Shown here: piece after piece, positions 1-9,237 of the stretch | How positions within the stretch are numbered: the stretch's first letter is position 1 | Layout: each line of letters opens with the position of its first letter | Source of the DNA: HGM13233 sp964478515 | Lineage (GTDB): Bacteria; Bacillota; Clostridia; Oscillospirales; Ruminococcaceae | NCBI GenBank assembly: GCA_964478515.1 | Contig: CAYZIL010000012.1 | Location: 1-58,345 of the forward strand | Length of the DNA stretch: 58,345 bases | Direction: 5' to 3' | The notes under the pieces: generated by a model | Database searches by the model: none | The model's input: only the letters and a program-made list of their open reading frames with translations | Told to the model about the DNA's origin: nothing | Position numbers and translations under genes: made by a program

Positions 1-145
1 AATTCATTCGGGCGAACACAGTTCGCCCCTACATTTTTCCACAACAACGCATTTCTGTTGACAACACAAATCGTTACAAAATACACACCAGCGGATGAAT
101 AATCATATTCTTCTAACCGTTCTTTTTTCGCTTCGGTAATTCCAT
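1..145 (-). CDS. REP-associated tyrosine transposase (RAYT), N-terminal part cut by window edge
   Basis: This short minus-strand frame starts at the ATG at 145 and stays open to the window edge, about 48 codons. It begins MELPKRKKERLEEYDY and continues with YFVTICVVNR, the typical opening of IS200-like Y1 transposases associated with REP sequences. A GAGGTGA ribosome site lies just upstream. These enzymes mobilise or process palindromic REP repeats through an HUH/tyrosine mechanism, but the catalytic HUH and Tyr would lie outside the window. Codons 39-47 (VGANCVRPN) are encoded by the palindrome at 10-28, so a REP-like sequence is built into the gene. Function is inferred from the N-terminus only. 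Confidence 0.7.
10..34. repeat. REP-like palindrome inside the RAYT gene
   Basis: GGGCGAA, a five-base loop and TTCGCCC form a perfect seven-base-pair hairpin, followed by CCTACA. The same GTAGGG...GCCC layout recurs, imperfectly, at 20363-20390 and 20479-20502. Confidence 0.6.
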
Positions 146-365
146 GACATCACCTCGCCAAATATAAACAATCCCACCTGCAGTTCTACGCAGAGCAAGT
201 GGGGATTTTGCACAGCACAAATTTTCCGCCCATATATATTTCTTATGAGGCCGCCGCATTTTTTAACAGGGCGTTTTTTTTGAAGCTCAGTTGGTTTGCC
301 GCTGCCGAAAACGCCTTCAGGCGCCGGCAGTATTCAGGTCTGATAATTCTTGCGCGTCCCGGGCG
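146..365. other. Intergenic, no gene seen
   Basis: This stretch lies between the RAYT start and the 3' end of the first regulator gene. Beyond the RAYT ribosome site at about 150-160 I see no coding frame or clear terminator. Confidence 0.4.
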
Positions 366-1079
366 TCAGCTGTTTATCAGCCTTGCGCCTATCGACATTT
401 TGCCGCTGTTAATCATGCTGCGGGTATATTCCAACACCCGCCCGCTGCTGTCAAGAGTCGTGTCCTCGGCGACGAATACGACGGCGTCGGCGCCGGTTGC
501 CAACAGTTTTGACTCAACGCACTCGCCGAGCTGCAGAAAATAAAACGACTCGTCAATGCGGTTTATCTCGTAGCCCAAGCGGCGCAGCAACCCGTAAATG
601 GAGTAAATATTGTAGTCGACTTTCGCGGCGTCGGGCGCGACGCTCAACGGAATGTAACTGTCCTGCAAAGCGACCGGCTCGCCGTTGCCGAGTCGCAGCC
701 GCACTAGGCGAAAGACCTGCTCGTCGGCGTCAATGCCGAGAATGGCGCCGTATTTGCGGCCGGCGCGCCGCACCTGGCGGTACAGCACCCGGCTGGAGGG
801 CTGCATTTCACTTTTGCGCAGCATGTCGTCGACGTCGTCGGCGGCGACAACGTCGTAGTCGACGCGCCGCTCGGCAATATAGGTGCCCTTGCCCTGAAAC
901 CGCACCAGCATGCCCTCGTCGCACAGCAGTGCAATGGCGCGGCGCAGCGTTTTGCGGTCAACGCCGAAATATTCGGCAAACTGCTGTTCGCTTGGCAGCC
1001 GCGAGCCGTAGCTGAGTACGTTGCCGACAATGTCGGCGCGCATGGAGTCGGCTACTTTCATGTACAGGGGCTTACTCAT
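366..1079 (-). CDS. GntR-family (HutC/UTRA) transcriptional regulator
   Basis: A 237-residue regulator with an N-terminal winged helix (residues 5-75: PLYMKVADSMRADI, then SYGSRLPSEQQFAEYFGV and LRRAIALL) and a UTRA effector-binding domain (about 90-237). HutC-subfamily proteins usually repress sugar or amino-acid genes until a phosphorylated metabolite binds the UTRA domain. The ATG overlaps the stop of the upstream regulator by one base (TGATG), implying translational coupling. It is the third gene of the kinase-regulator-regulator operon read from 3355. The ligand is unknown; a sugar phosphate made by the neighbouring kinase is the natural guess. Confidence 0.88.
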   Translation of the reverse strand: MSKPLYMKVADSMRADIVGNVLSYGSRLPSEQQFAEYFGVDRKTLRRAIALLCDEGMLVRFQGKGTYIAERRVDYDVVAADDVDDMLRKSEMQPSSRVLYRQVRRAGRKYGAILGIDADEQVFRLVRLRLGNGEPVALQDSYIPLSVAPDAAKVDYNIYSIYGLLRRLGYEINRIDESFYFLQLGECVESKLLATGADAVVFVAEDTTLDSSGRVLEYTRSMINSGKMSIGARLINS

Positions 1080-1783
1080 CAGCGGTCCCCCTTTTTAAAA
1101 TGCATGCTTGCAGTGTAGACTATTCGGCGCGCCGCTGACACGGACACAAGGTATTCAACCGGTTCGGCGCCGCTGAAAAACAGATGCTTTTCGGCGACAA
1201 TGGGGTCGCCCTCCGCAATGCCGAGCCACTCACTCTCTTCAAACGTGGCGCACCCGACGCTGACGGTAATGTCGGACTGGCTGATTTCGCGGCCGGTCTG
1301 GCTGGCATATATGCTCGCCGAACCGGGAGTTTCCAGCTTGGTTTCGTTCAGACGGCGCAGCTTGCCGGCGGCAAGGTAAGCGGACTCGACAGAAATGCGC
1401 TCGCCGCAGTGCGAGCGAATGCGCCGCACACAAAGAGCCTCTTTTCCCGACTGCAGCAGCAGTCTGCTGGAGACTGCTGCGTCGGGCTTCAGCCGCAGCA
1501 CCGAAAGCAGCTTGTAAGTCTCGTCGCTGCTTGCGGTGCTGATAATGTCGCGGGTGACGCGCGCGCGGGCAATAAAAGTTCCCTTGCCCTGAACGTTGTC
1601 CAGCACGCCGCGCAAGCACAGCCTGCGAATGGCCGCGCGCAGTGTCATGCGGCTGACGCCGAGTTGGGCGCAGAACTCCCGCTCGGCTGGCAGCATATCG
1701 CCGCAGCCGAGCGAGCGCTCTGTAATGTACTCCTCAATGCGGTCGACCAGGCTCGGGTCGACCAGGTCACTGTACTTGCTTAT
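1079..1783 (-). CDS. GntR-family (HutC/UTRA) regulator with an apparent ATA start
   Basis: A UTRA-type regulator of about 234 residues. The first in-frame ATG (1696) would delete the beginning of the DNA-binding domain. The frame stays open upstream to a codon ATA at 1783, preceded by AGGAG nine bases away, and reads [I]SKYSDLVDPSLVDRIEEYI. This aligns with MSKYTGLVSEEIREAIEEYI at the start of the regulator at 9238-9972, so the ATA sits exactly where that gene has ATG. It is therefore a non-canonical start, a start-codon mutation or a base error. The gene begins 15 bases after the kinase stop and overlaps the next regulator by one base. The winged helix spans about residues 8-75 and the UTRA domain about 95-230. 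Confidence 0.8.
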   Translation of the reverse strand: MSKYSDLVDPSLVDRIEEYITERSLGCGDMLPAEREFCAQLGVSRMTLRAAIRRLCLRGVLDNVQGKGTFIARARVTRDIISTASSDETYKLLSVLRLKPDAAVSSRLLLQSGKEALCVRRIRSHCGERISVESAYLAAGKLRRLNETKLETPGSASIYASQTGREISQSDITVSVGCATFEESEWLGIAEGDPIVAEKHLFFSGAEPVEYLVSVSAARRIVYTASMHFKKGDR

Positions 1784-1798
1784 GGGTCAACACTCCTG

Positions 1799-3355
1799 TC
1801 AGTCCGGCTGCTCGCAGGGTCCGCCGTTGAGTTTGGTCAAGTTGTGCATAATAGGCGCGGTGCTGTGGTAGAGCTCGTCGTACATGCGCTTGTATTCCTT
1901 GTAGGTCTCGTGGTTGGCGGCGTTCGGTTCTATGGTCAGACCGCTCTCAATATAGTCGGCGAGCGCGGCGTAGTCCTTAAAGTGACCACAGCCAATAGCC
2001 GCTATCATCGCGTCGCCGTAGGAGGCGCCGATAGTGACCTTGGCGGTTTTGACGGTGTGGCCGGTAATGTCGGCGATTATTTGCAGCCATTCGCGGTTTT
2101 GCGCGCCGCCGCCGACACACATGAAGTTTTTGATGGGAAGCTTGTGCTCCTCTATAATGTCGACGTGCTGGGCAATTGAGTAGCCCACGCCCTCAAGCGC
2201 GGCGCGGTAAAGGTGTTCGCGGGTGTGGCTGAGCATAAGGCCGAAGAAGGTGCCGCGCGCCTCGGCGTCGTTTATAGGTGTGCGCTCACCGACGAAGTAA
2301 GGGAGAACTATAATGCCGTCGCTGCCGGCAGGTATTGAGCCGGCGGTCTTCGCCATTGCGGCATAGGCGTTTTCGCCGCCGGCGTTCTGCGCGGCGACGT
2401 AGTCCTGGAAGAAGGTGTCGCGCACCCATTTTGTCAGCGCGCCGGCGGCGTTGGTGCCGCCGTCAACACAGCAGGTGCCGGGAATAAGGAAGTCTTCGGA
2501 CCAAATGCGCTCGTCGTTGACTATTTCCTTGCAGCAATAGATGAAATAGCAAGTGGAACCCAGCTGTACCATAAAGTCGCCGGGCTGCAGCACGCCGGTG
2601 CTGATGGACTCGGCGCCGGAGTCGTCCGTGCCGGTAACGACAGGCGTGCCCTCGGCAAGGCCGGTTTCGGCGGCGGCCTTGGCGGTCACTTTGCCGACAA
2701 CGTCGGTGGTCTCGCGTCCGGCTGCCAGTTGGTCGCCGCGGCAGTACAGTTCGTGCGCAAGGTCGTCGTCGACCGACAGGTCGTTGCGGTAGCAGGGTCC
2801 GAAAGAGGACAGTGCCAAATAGCGGTCAATGACGTACTCGCCGGTCAACTTGGCGGTAATATAGGAAGAAGAGGTGAGGAATTTATAGGTCTTTTCGTAG
2901 ACTTCGGGCTCGTTGTTCTTTATCCAGAGTATTTTCGGCATGCAGTCAGAAGAGCACAGCTGGCGGTCGCCGAAAAGCTGTTTCATGCGCTCGGGGCCGT
3001 AGAAATTCTCCATCTGAGTCTGTTCGGCGGCGGCGCGCGCGTCTATGCCGTAAAGGATGGCCTTGCGCAGCGGCACACAGTTTTCGTCTACAGGAACAAC
3101 GCAGGCATTCAGCGCGCTGACGCCCATGCACGCGACGTCGGCGTTTTTAACGCCGGAATCTTTCAGTAGCGCCTGCGACAGTTTGCAGACGTCGGCCCAC
3201 CAGACCTTTTCGGCGTCGTGCTCGTAATAATTCGGTTTGGGGTTTTCCAGCCCGTGAGATGTCACTGCGGTTTGAATGATTTTGCAGTTTTCGTCTATCA
3301 GCACGCCCTTAGATTCGTTCGTGCCGACGTCGATACCCATGAAATATTTCGCCAT
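1799..3355 (-). CDS. FGGY-family carbohydrate kinase
   Basis: A 518-residue kinase, normal for the FGGY family, which phosphorylates sugars, polyols or related substrates in the cytoplasm with ATP. It opens MAKYFMGIDVGTNESKGV (phosphate-binding loop), carries GTDDSGAE in the middle and GGGAQNREWLQIIADITG near the C-terminus (FGGY signature, ADP binding). I chose the ATG at 3355 rather than an earlier in-frame codon because GGAGGAG sits directly before it. It is closely related to the kinase at 34716-36233 (shared YEHDAE.VWW, LRKAILYGIDARA and ERTPIND). It is the first gene of an operon with two UTRA regulators. The substrate cannot be read from the sequence. Confidence 0.92.
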   Translation of the reverse strand: MAKYFMGIDVGTNESKGVLIDENCKIIQTAVTSHGLENPKPNYYEHDAEKVWWADVCKLSQALLKDSGVKNADVACMGVSALNACVVPVDENCVPLRKAILYGIDARAAAEQTQMENFYGPERMKQLFGDRQLCSSDCMPKILWIKNNEPEVYEKTYKFLTSSSYITAKLTGEYVIDRYLALSSFGPCYRNDLSVDDDLAHELYCRGDQLAAGRETTDVVGKVTAKAAAETGLAEGTPVVTGTDDSGAESISTGVLQPGDFMVQLGSTCYFIYCCKEIVNDERIWSEDFLIPGTCCVDGGTNAAGALTKWVRDTFFQDYVAAQNAGGENAYAAMAKTAGSIPAGSDGIIVLPYFVGERTPINDAEARGTFFGLMLSHTREHLYRAALEGVGYSIAQHVDIIEEHKLPIKNFMCVGGGAQNREWLQIIADITGHTVKTAKVTIGASYGDAMIAAIGCGHFKDYAALADYIESGLTIEPNAANHETYKEYKRMYDELYHSTAPIMHNLTKLNGGPCEQPD

Positions 3356-3607
3356 TTTCTCCTCCGTTATCGGGGCGCTGTTTGGCTCCCGCAAATAAAA
3401 GAATTACATGAATGACCGGATAAACGATACCAGTTCCATGTATTTGCCTCTTAAATATACCACCAGACATTTGTCAAAGCAAGACCAAATACAGACAATA
3501 TTGGCAAGTATTTTGTATCTTATGCCAGTTGACGACTTTGGCGTGCGCGCTATAATTAACGTAAAGAGGGACGCCGGCACTCAACGCCGGCGTGAAAGGG
3601 GCAAAAA
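3356..3607. promoter_or_regulatory. Divergent promoter region with two TGGTAT half-sites
   Basis: On the plus strand, TTGACG (3529-3534), 16 bases, then TATAAT (3551-3556) form a strong sigma-70-type promoter for the carrier at 3608. On the minus strand a TTGACA at about 3475 could serve the kinase. ATACCA occurs at 3427-3432 and 3457-3462, i.e. TGGTAT on the kinase strand, which resembles the half-site bound by HutC/UTRA regulators such as NagR. The tandem regulators encoded by the kinase operon are the obvious candidates to bind here. Confidence 0.6.
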
Positions 3608-5059
3608 ATGGAAGACCAGGCGGGCTTGCACATTAACAAGCGAACGTTTTTTAATACTATGGCGGTACTGTTGGCGGTAATGGTCGCCGCCGGCATTCTC
3701 ACCCGGGTGCTGCCGCAGGGCAGCTACGAGCGGGTGACCAGCGCGGCCGGTTACGAGACGGTCGTCGCCGGCACCTACACAACTACCGACGCGGACCCGC
3801 TGCCGATATGGCGCTGGTTCACCGCGCCCTTCGAGGTGTTCACCCAGTCGGATTCGCTGACGGCTATTGTCATAATTCTGTTTCTCATTTTTATGGGCGG
3901 CACGTTTTTGATAATTGAAAAGAGCGGCGTAATGCGCTACATAATTAACGCCGCCATTGCCCGCTTCGGCTCGCGCAAATATCTGCTTATGGCGGTCGTG
4001 TCGCTGATTTGTATGCTGATGGGCTCGGTCATCGGCATGTTTGAGGAGACCGTGGCGCTGGTGCCCATAATGGTGGCGATGGCGCTGGCACTGGGCTGGG
4101 ACAGCTTCGTCGGCATAGGTATGAGCATACTTTCGGTCGGGCTCGGTTTTGCGGCCGGCACGTTTAACGCCTTTACTATCGGCATAGCGCAGGACCTGGC
4201 GGGGCTGCCGCTCTACTCAGGTCTGGGGCTGCGCGCGGTCGTGTTTGTAATAGTCTACGCCATGCTGATGCTGTTTTTGGTCAGCTATGCCAAGAAGATA
4301 GAGCGCTCGCCGGAAAAGTCGCCGCTGTACGACAGCGACAGTGCCCGCCGGGAAAAATTCGTCTATAACGACGACCCGGAGCTGCTCGGCAACAAAAAGC
4401 TGAAAAAGGCGACGGTCATCTTTTTGGGCAGCTTTGTGCTGATTTTTGTCTATGTGATTGCGGGCATGTTCGTCGGCGGCCTTTCCGACTATGTCTTGCC
4501 GGTGCAGCTGCTGCTGGTGACGGCGGGCGGCATTGTTGCCGGCGCCGTTTCGGGCTACTGCCAAAAGGGCCTGCTGCGGGACTTCTTGCACGGCTGCGTC
4601 ACAATTTTGCCGGGAACGCTGTTTATAGTGCTCGCCATGAGCGCAAAACAAATACTGGTGGCGGGCGGTATTATGGACACGGTGTTGCATATCGCCGACG
4701 AGGCGATGAGCGGCGTCAACGCCTACGGCTGCGCGCTGGTAATATTTGCGTTCGTGCTGGTGCTCGAGCTGTTTATCAGCAGCGCGTCCGCCAAGGCGTT
4801 TTTGATAATGCCCGTGATAGTGCCGCTGGCGGACCTGATTGGACTGACGCGGCAAAGTGCGGTGCAGGCCTTCGTTTTCGGCGACGGTTTCACCAACATG
4901 TTCTTCCCGACCAACGCTCTGCTGCTCATAGCGCTGGGGATGATAAACGTCTCGTACGGCAAATGGTGGCGTTGGACCTGGAAGCTGCAGCTCGGTTTGC
5001 TGCTGCTCAGCGCCGCCACTATTGTGGTCTCGGTGGCGATTAATTACGGACCGTTCTAA
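3608..5059 (+). CDS. YfcC/DcuC-superfamily membrane carrier
   Basis: A 483-residue polytopic membrane protein with roughly 12 hydrophobic segments. It resembles the YfcC branch of the C4-dicarboxylate anaerobic carrier superfamily: an N-terminal TM, an extracytoplasmic ILTRVLPQGSYERV loop, and conserved membrane stretches FLIFMGGTFLIIEKSGVM and GSVIGMFEETVALVPIM. Members move dicarboxylates, amino acids or peptides, so substrate cannot be assigned. The ATG at 3608 follows AAAGGGG. It is divergent from the FGGY kinase operon and shares its operator region, so it may import that kinase's substrate. A terminator follows at 5121-5150. Confidence 0.82.
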   Translation: MEDQAGLHINKRTFFNTMAVLLAVMVAAGILTRVLPQGSYERVTSAAGYETVVAGTYTTTDADPLPIWRWFTAPFEVFTQSDSLTAIVIILFLIFMGGTFLIIEKSGVMRYIINAAIARFGSRKYLLMAVVSLICMLMGSVIGMFEETVALVPIMVAMALALGWDSFVGIGMSILSVGLGFAAGTFNAFTIGIAQDLAGLPLYSGLGLRAVVFVIVYAMLMLFLVSYAKKIERSPEKSPLYDSDSARREKFVYNDDPELLGNKKLKKATVIFLGSFVLIFVYVIAGMFVGGLSDYVLPVQLLLVTAGGIVAGAVSGYCQKGLLRDFLHGCVTILPGTLFIVLAMSAKQILVAGGIMDTVLHIADEAMSGVNAYGCALVIFAFVLVLELFISSASAKAFLIMPVIVPLADLIGLTRQSAVQAFVFGDGFTNMFFPTNALLLIALGMINVSYGKWWRWTWKLQLGLLLLSAATIVVSVAINYGPF

Positions 5060-5120
5060 CCTACCTAAATTATACATACTGTAATTCGGCCGCGCTCACG
5101 GCGCGACCGGCCTTACTTTA

Positions 5121-5150
5121 GCCGCCCGACCGCAGTGCCGGGCGGCTTTT
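5121..5150 (+). terminator. Rho-independent terminator
   Basis: GCCGCCCG (5121-5128) pairs with CGGGCGGC (5139-5146), followed by TTTT. It ends the carrier transcript. Confidence 0.8.
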
Positions 5151-5188
5151 GTCATGCCGCAAAAGCGGTGAATCTGTAAGGATATAGA

Positions 5189-5217
5189 TTGACTTGTGCA
5201 TAAACAGCGGTTACAAT
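5189..5217 (+). promoter_or_regulatory. Sigma-70-type promoter for the RND gene
   Basis: TTGACT (5189-5194), 17 bases, TACAAT (5212-5217). It lies 59 bases before the ATG at 5276. Confidence 0.65.
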
Positions 5218-5275
5218 AGTTCCGATATAAACTAAATGGTGCGGCTCTCAGCCGCCTGCATATACGGAGGTCCCA

Positions 5276-8200
5276 ATGTTAGCAAAATTCAGTGTGCGCA
5301 AGCCGTTTACGGTGCTCGTCGCGGTCGTGCTGGTAATTGTTCTCGGCATAGTCGCGTTTACAAAAATGACGCCCGACTTGTTGCCGAGTATAGACCTGCC
5401 GTACGTCGTTATCGTTACCACTTACGCCGGCGCCACGCCGGAGGAGGTTGAGTCCAGCGTCACAAAGCCGCTTGAGCAGCAGATGGCAACGCTTGACAAC
5501 ATCAAAAACGTCACCTCAACCTCTGCGGAGAATTACTGTTTAATAATGTTGGAATTTTCCGACGGCGCCGACATGGATACTATCAGCGGCGACATTCGCG
5601 AAAAGATAAGCCAGGTGTCCGGCGACTGGAGCGACTATGTCGGCACGCCCTATATTTTGAAAATAAACCCCGACATGCTGCCGGTGACAGTCGCAGCGGT
5701 CAGCCGCACGGGTATGGACAACGAACAGCTCAGCAGCTTTATAAACAGCGAGCTGATGAACCGGCTTGAGGGTATAGAGGGCGTCGCGAGCATTTCGACC
5801 AGCGGCATGCTGGAAAGCAGCGTCAACGTCATACTCGACGCGGATAAGATAGCCGCTGTCAACGCCGAAATACGCGCCGCCATCGACGCGCGCATGAGCG
5901 ACGCGCGCGGCGAAATAGAAAGCGGCCTGTCGCAAGTGGCGAGCGGCGAGTCGGCAATTACCGCCGGCAAGCAGGAAATAGCGGCGCGCCAGCAGCAGCT
6001 CAGCGAACAGCTTGCCGCCGCCCGTCAGCAGCTGGACGACAGCAACATCCAGCTTATAACCACAAAGCTCGACCTGCTGCAGCAGATGAGCGACATTGAC
6101 GACCAGCTGGCGGGGCTCTGCGCGGTGGAGCAGCTGATGAGCGCCTACGACGCCGCTACGGCCGCCATGGAGCAAATGGTGACGGCGACCATGACAGCGC
6201 AGAGCATAGACCGCGCCGCGGCGACGGCATACTTGCAGGCTAACGACGTTGCCTACCAGACGCTGGAGTCGCAGTCGGCGCAGCTGCTCGCGCAGTTCAA
6301 CGCGCTGGGAACCGGCTTTACCGCCGCCAACTGGAGCGCCGAGGTTGCGGCCGCGCGCACGCAGCTTAACACGGCCTACGCCGCGCTCGACGCCGCGCTC
6401 AGCCAACTGGAGGCGCAGCAGATAACGCTAAACCAGGCCCAGGTGACGCTGCAAGTGCAGCAATCGCAAGCGGGCTTGCAAATGAGTTCGGCGCTTAGTT
6501 CGCTACTAATAAACTCGCAGACGCTCAGCGACACCCGCGCGCAGCTGGAAAGTGCGCTCGACTCGCTTGACGGCAGCGCCGCCGACGCCTATGCCGCCGC
6601 CGACGTCAGTACGGTGCTGACTATGAGCACGGTGGCGCAAATACTGCAAGCGCAGAACTTTTCCATGCCCGCCGGCTATATCAGCGACGGCGACAGTGAA
6701 TACCTGGTGCGCGTGGGCGACAAATTCAGCGACGCGGAATCTTTGGAACAGCTGGTGCTTTTTGACCCCGGGCTCGACGGCGTGGAGCCGGTGCGGCTCG
6801 GCGACGTGGCCGCGGTCTTTGTCAGCGACAACGCCGAGAGCATCTATGCCAAAATAAACGGCGAGGACGGCGTCATGCTCTCCTTTTCGAAGCAGTCCGA
6901 TTATGCCACAGCCGTCACGTCGCAAAACATCGCCGACAAATTCGCGGCGCTTACTGAGGAGTACGAGGGGCTGAAGTTCACGGTTTTAATGGACCAGGGC
7001 GAGTACATTCGCATGATAGTCAACTCGGTGCTGCAAAATCTGGCCGTCGGCGCGGTGCTGGCAATAATTATATTGCTGCTGTTTTTGCGCGATTTGCGCC
7101 CAACGCTGATAACGGCGCTGAGCATTCCCATAAGCGTTACCTTTGCCATTGTACTGATGTATTTTTCCGGCGTGACGCTCAACATGATTTCGCTGTCGGG
7201 TCTGGCTGTCGGCGTCGGCATGCTGGTCGACAACTCTATAGTTGTAATTGAAAATATCTACCGGCTGCGCTCGTTAGGCGTCAGCCGCTACCGTGCCGCC
7301 GTTTCCGGCGCGGTGCAAGTGGCCGGCGCCATAACTGCCTCAACACTGACGACGGTATGCGTCTTTGCGCCCATCGTCTTTGTACAGGGGCTGACACGGC
7401 AGCTGTTTACCGACATGGCGCTGACAATAACCTACGCGCTGCTCGCAAGCTTGGCGGTCGCGCTCACGCTGGTGCCCACGGCCGGTTCCCTGCTGATAAC
7501 CCGCACGAGCGAGAGAGCGCAAAAGTCGTTTGTCAGTATGCAAAAGAGCTACCGCCGCGCCGCCGAATGGGCACTTGATCACAAATTGGCAGTAATAGCG
7601 GGCGCGGTACTGCTGCTGGCAGTCTGCGCCGCCGCAGAGCTCAGCCGCGGCTTTACCTACATGCCCGACGTGCAAAGCGCGCAAATTATGGTCAGCTTGA
7701 AGACCGACGACGACACACCGCTCGAACAGACTGCCGCGACGAGCGACACGCTCAGCGAGCGAATACGCGAGATAGACGGCGTCAACACCGTCGGCGCCAT
7801 GCTCAGCGGCGGCATGACGAGTATGTTCGGCCTTTCGGGAGCGCAGAGCGCCACCCAAAACGAGGTGACGATGTATGTGCTGCTCGACGACGACGCCGGG
7901 CTGAGCAGTTCGCAGGCCGTTCAGAGTATTGAGCGCGCCGCCGCCGGATTGGATTGCGAGATTGAGGTGAGCGGCTCGTCAACTATGAGCTCGTATGCCA
8001 CGGCGCTGGGCGGCAGCGGCGTACAAGTAGAGCTGTACGGCGACGACCTTGACGCCATGCAGACGACAAGCGACGAGATTTCCGCACTGCTCGCAGATGT
8101 AGAGGGCGTCGGCGAGCTCAGTAGCACAGCCGAGAACGCGACGCCGGTCGTGCGTGTGAGCGTTGACAAGGACGCCGCCATGAGCGAGGGCTTGACAGTG

Positions 8201-9136
8201 GCGCAGGTTTATATGCAGCTGTCGGCGGCGCTGACGACCGAAAGCGACGCCACGACGCTGAGCTTGAGCGACGTGTCGCTCGACATTGTTGTCGGCAGCG
8301 ACGAACAAAGCCGGCTGACGCTCGACGAGCTGCGCAACTATACGTTTAGCGTTACCGGCGCCGACGGAACGGCGCGCAGCGTGCGCCTGGGCGACATTGC
8401 CGCTGTAAGCGAGTCGAGCACTCTGAGCGCCATCAGGCGCGACAACCAGCGCCGTCAGACGACAATAACCGCCGCCGTTGCCCCCGGGTACAACGTCACG
8501 CTGGTCAGCAGCGCCGTGGAAAAGGCGCTGGCCGGCTACGAGCTGCCGGCGGGATTTACGCTGGAATTGGCGGGTGAGAGCAGCACAATAATGGACTCGC
8601 TCGGGGACTTAATGAGCATGATGCTGCTGGGCGTGGCGTTCGTCTATCTGATAATGGTGGCGCAGTTCCAGTCGCTGGTCTCGCCGCTGATAGTGATGTT
8701 CACCATCCCGCTCGCCTTTACCGGCGGGCTGCTGGCGCTGCTTGTCTGCGGTTTGGAAGTCAGCGTCATTGCGATGATTGGCTTTATAATGCTCGTGGGC
8801 ATAATAGTCAACAACGGCATTGTGCTTGTCGACTGCGCCAACCGCCTGCAGACAGAACAGGGGCTCGCGCGCCGCGAGGCGGTAATAGAGGCCGGAGCCA
8901 CCCGTCTGCGCCCGGTGCTGATGACGGCGCTGACCACCGTGCTCGGGCTGCTGCCGCTGGCGCTCGGTTTCGGACTGGGTTCCGATTTGATACAGCCGGT
9001 GGCGATAGTTTGCATCGGCGGTCTTTGCTACGCCACACTGATGACGCTGTTTGTCGTGCCGACGATGTATGACCTGCTTTTGCGCCGCGCCCCGCACAGC
9101 GTCAGCGACGCGGAACTGGAAATAAGCGACCTTTAA
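5276..9136 (+). CDS. RND-family (HAE1/SwrC-like) efflux transporter
   Basis: A 1286-residue inner-membrane pump of the AcrB/SwrC superfamily that uses proton-motive force to export hydrophobic compounds. It begins MLAKFSVRKPFTVLVAVV (TM1), has a PN-type porter region, and contains GVGMLVDNSIVVIENIYRLR in the TM4 region where AcrB carries its proton-relay aspartates. The second half repeats the fold (TM7 from about residue 770) and ends with a TM cluster including GFIMLVGIIVNNGIVLVD. A long Gln/Ala-rich segment (about residues 205-430) predicts coiled coil, as seen in Bacillota homologues. GGAGG precedes the ATG. No membrane-fusion or outer-membrane partner is adjacent. It is flanked by its own promoter and a terminator, and is probably unrelated to the sugar genes. 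Confidence 0.93.
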   Translation: MLAKFSVRKPFTVLVAVVLVIVLGIVAFTKMTPDLLPSIDLPYVVIVTTYAGATPEEVESSVTKPLEQQMATLDNIKNVTSTSAENYCLIMLEFSDGADMDTISGDIREKISQVSGDWSDYVGTPYILKINPDMLPVTVAAVSRTGMDNEQLSSFINSELMNRLEGIEGVASISTSGMLESSVNVILDADKIAAVNAEIRAAIDARMSDARGEIESGLSQVASGESAITAGKQEIAARQQQLSEQLAAARQQLDDSNIQLITTKLDLLQQMSDIDDQLAGLCAVEQLMSAYDAATAAMEQMVTATMTAQSIDRAAATAYLQANDVAYQTLESQSAQLLAQFNALGTGFTAANWSAEVAAARTQLNTAYAALDAALSQLEAQQITLNQAQVTLQVQQSQAGLQMSSALSSLLINSQTLSDTRAQLESALDSLDGSAADAYAAADVSTVLTMSTVAQILQAQNFSMPAGYISDGDSEYLVRVGDKFSDAESLEQLVLFDPGLDGVEPVRLGDVAAVFVSDNAESIYAKINGEDGVMLSFSKQSDYATAVTSQNIADKFAALTEEYEGLKFTVLMDQGEYIRMIVNSVLQNLAVGAVLAIIILLLFLRDLRPTLITALSIPISVTFAIVLMYFSGVTLNMISLSGLAVGVGMLVDNSIVVIENIYRLRSLGVSRYRAAVSGAVQVAGAITASTLTTVCVFAPIVFVQGLTRQLFTDMALTITYALLASLAVALTLVPTAGSLLITRTSERAQKSFVSMQKSYRRAAEWALDHKLAVIAGAVLLLAVCAAAELSRGFTYMPDVQSAQIMVSLKTDDDTPLEQTAATSDTLSERIREIDGVNTVGAMLSGGMTSMFGLSGAQSATQNEVTMYVLLDDDAGLSSSQAVQSIERAAAGLDCEIEVSGSSTMSSYATALGGSGVQVELYGDDLDAMQTTSDEISALLADVEGVGELSSTAENATPVVRVSVDKDAAMSEGLTVAQVYMQLSAALTTESDATTLSLSDVSLDIVVGSDEQSRLTLDELRNYTFSVTGADGTARSVRLGDIAAVSESSTLSAIRRDNQRRQTTITAAVAPGYNVTLVSSAVEKALAGYELPAGFTLELAGESSTIMDSLGDLMSMMLLGVAFVYLIMVAQFQSLVSPLIVMFTIPLAFTGGLLALLVCGLEVSVIAMIGFIMLVGIIVNNGIVLVDCANRLQTEQGLARREAVIEAGATRLRPVLMTALTTVLGLLPLALGFGLGSDLIQPVAIVCIGGLCYATLMTLFVVPTMYDLLLRRAPHSVSDAELEISDL

Positions 9137-9176
9137 GTTTTGCCGCGTCACCGCGCGCACAACGTCGAAAATAAAC

Positions 9177-9224
9177 GCGCCGCCCGCCGAATGTTTCGGC
9201 GGGCGGCGCTGTCTTGTTTTTCGG
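9177..9224. terminator. Strong, possibly bidirectional terminator between convergent genes
   Basis: A 15-base-pair GC-rich stem starts at 9177 with a three-base loop at 9192-9194, followed by a T-rich run near 9215-9220. It lies between the convergent RND gene and regulator gene. Confidence 0.8.
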
Positions 9225-9237
9225 GGTGAGCGCGGCA

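Noticed and set aside
5276..9136. RND pump as part of the sugar regulon
   Set aside because: It has its own promoter and terminators on both sides and no TGGTAT site; no link seen.
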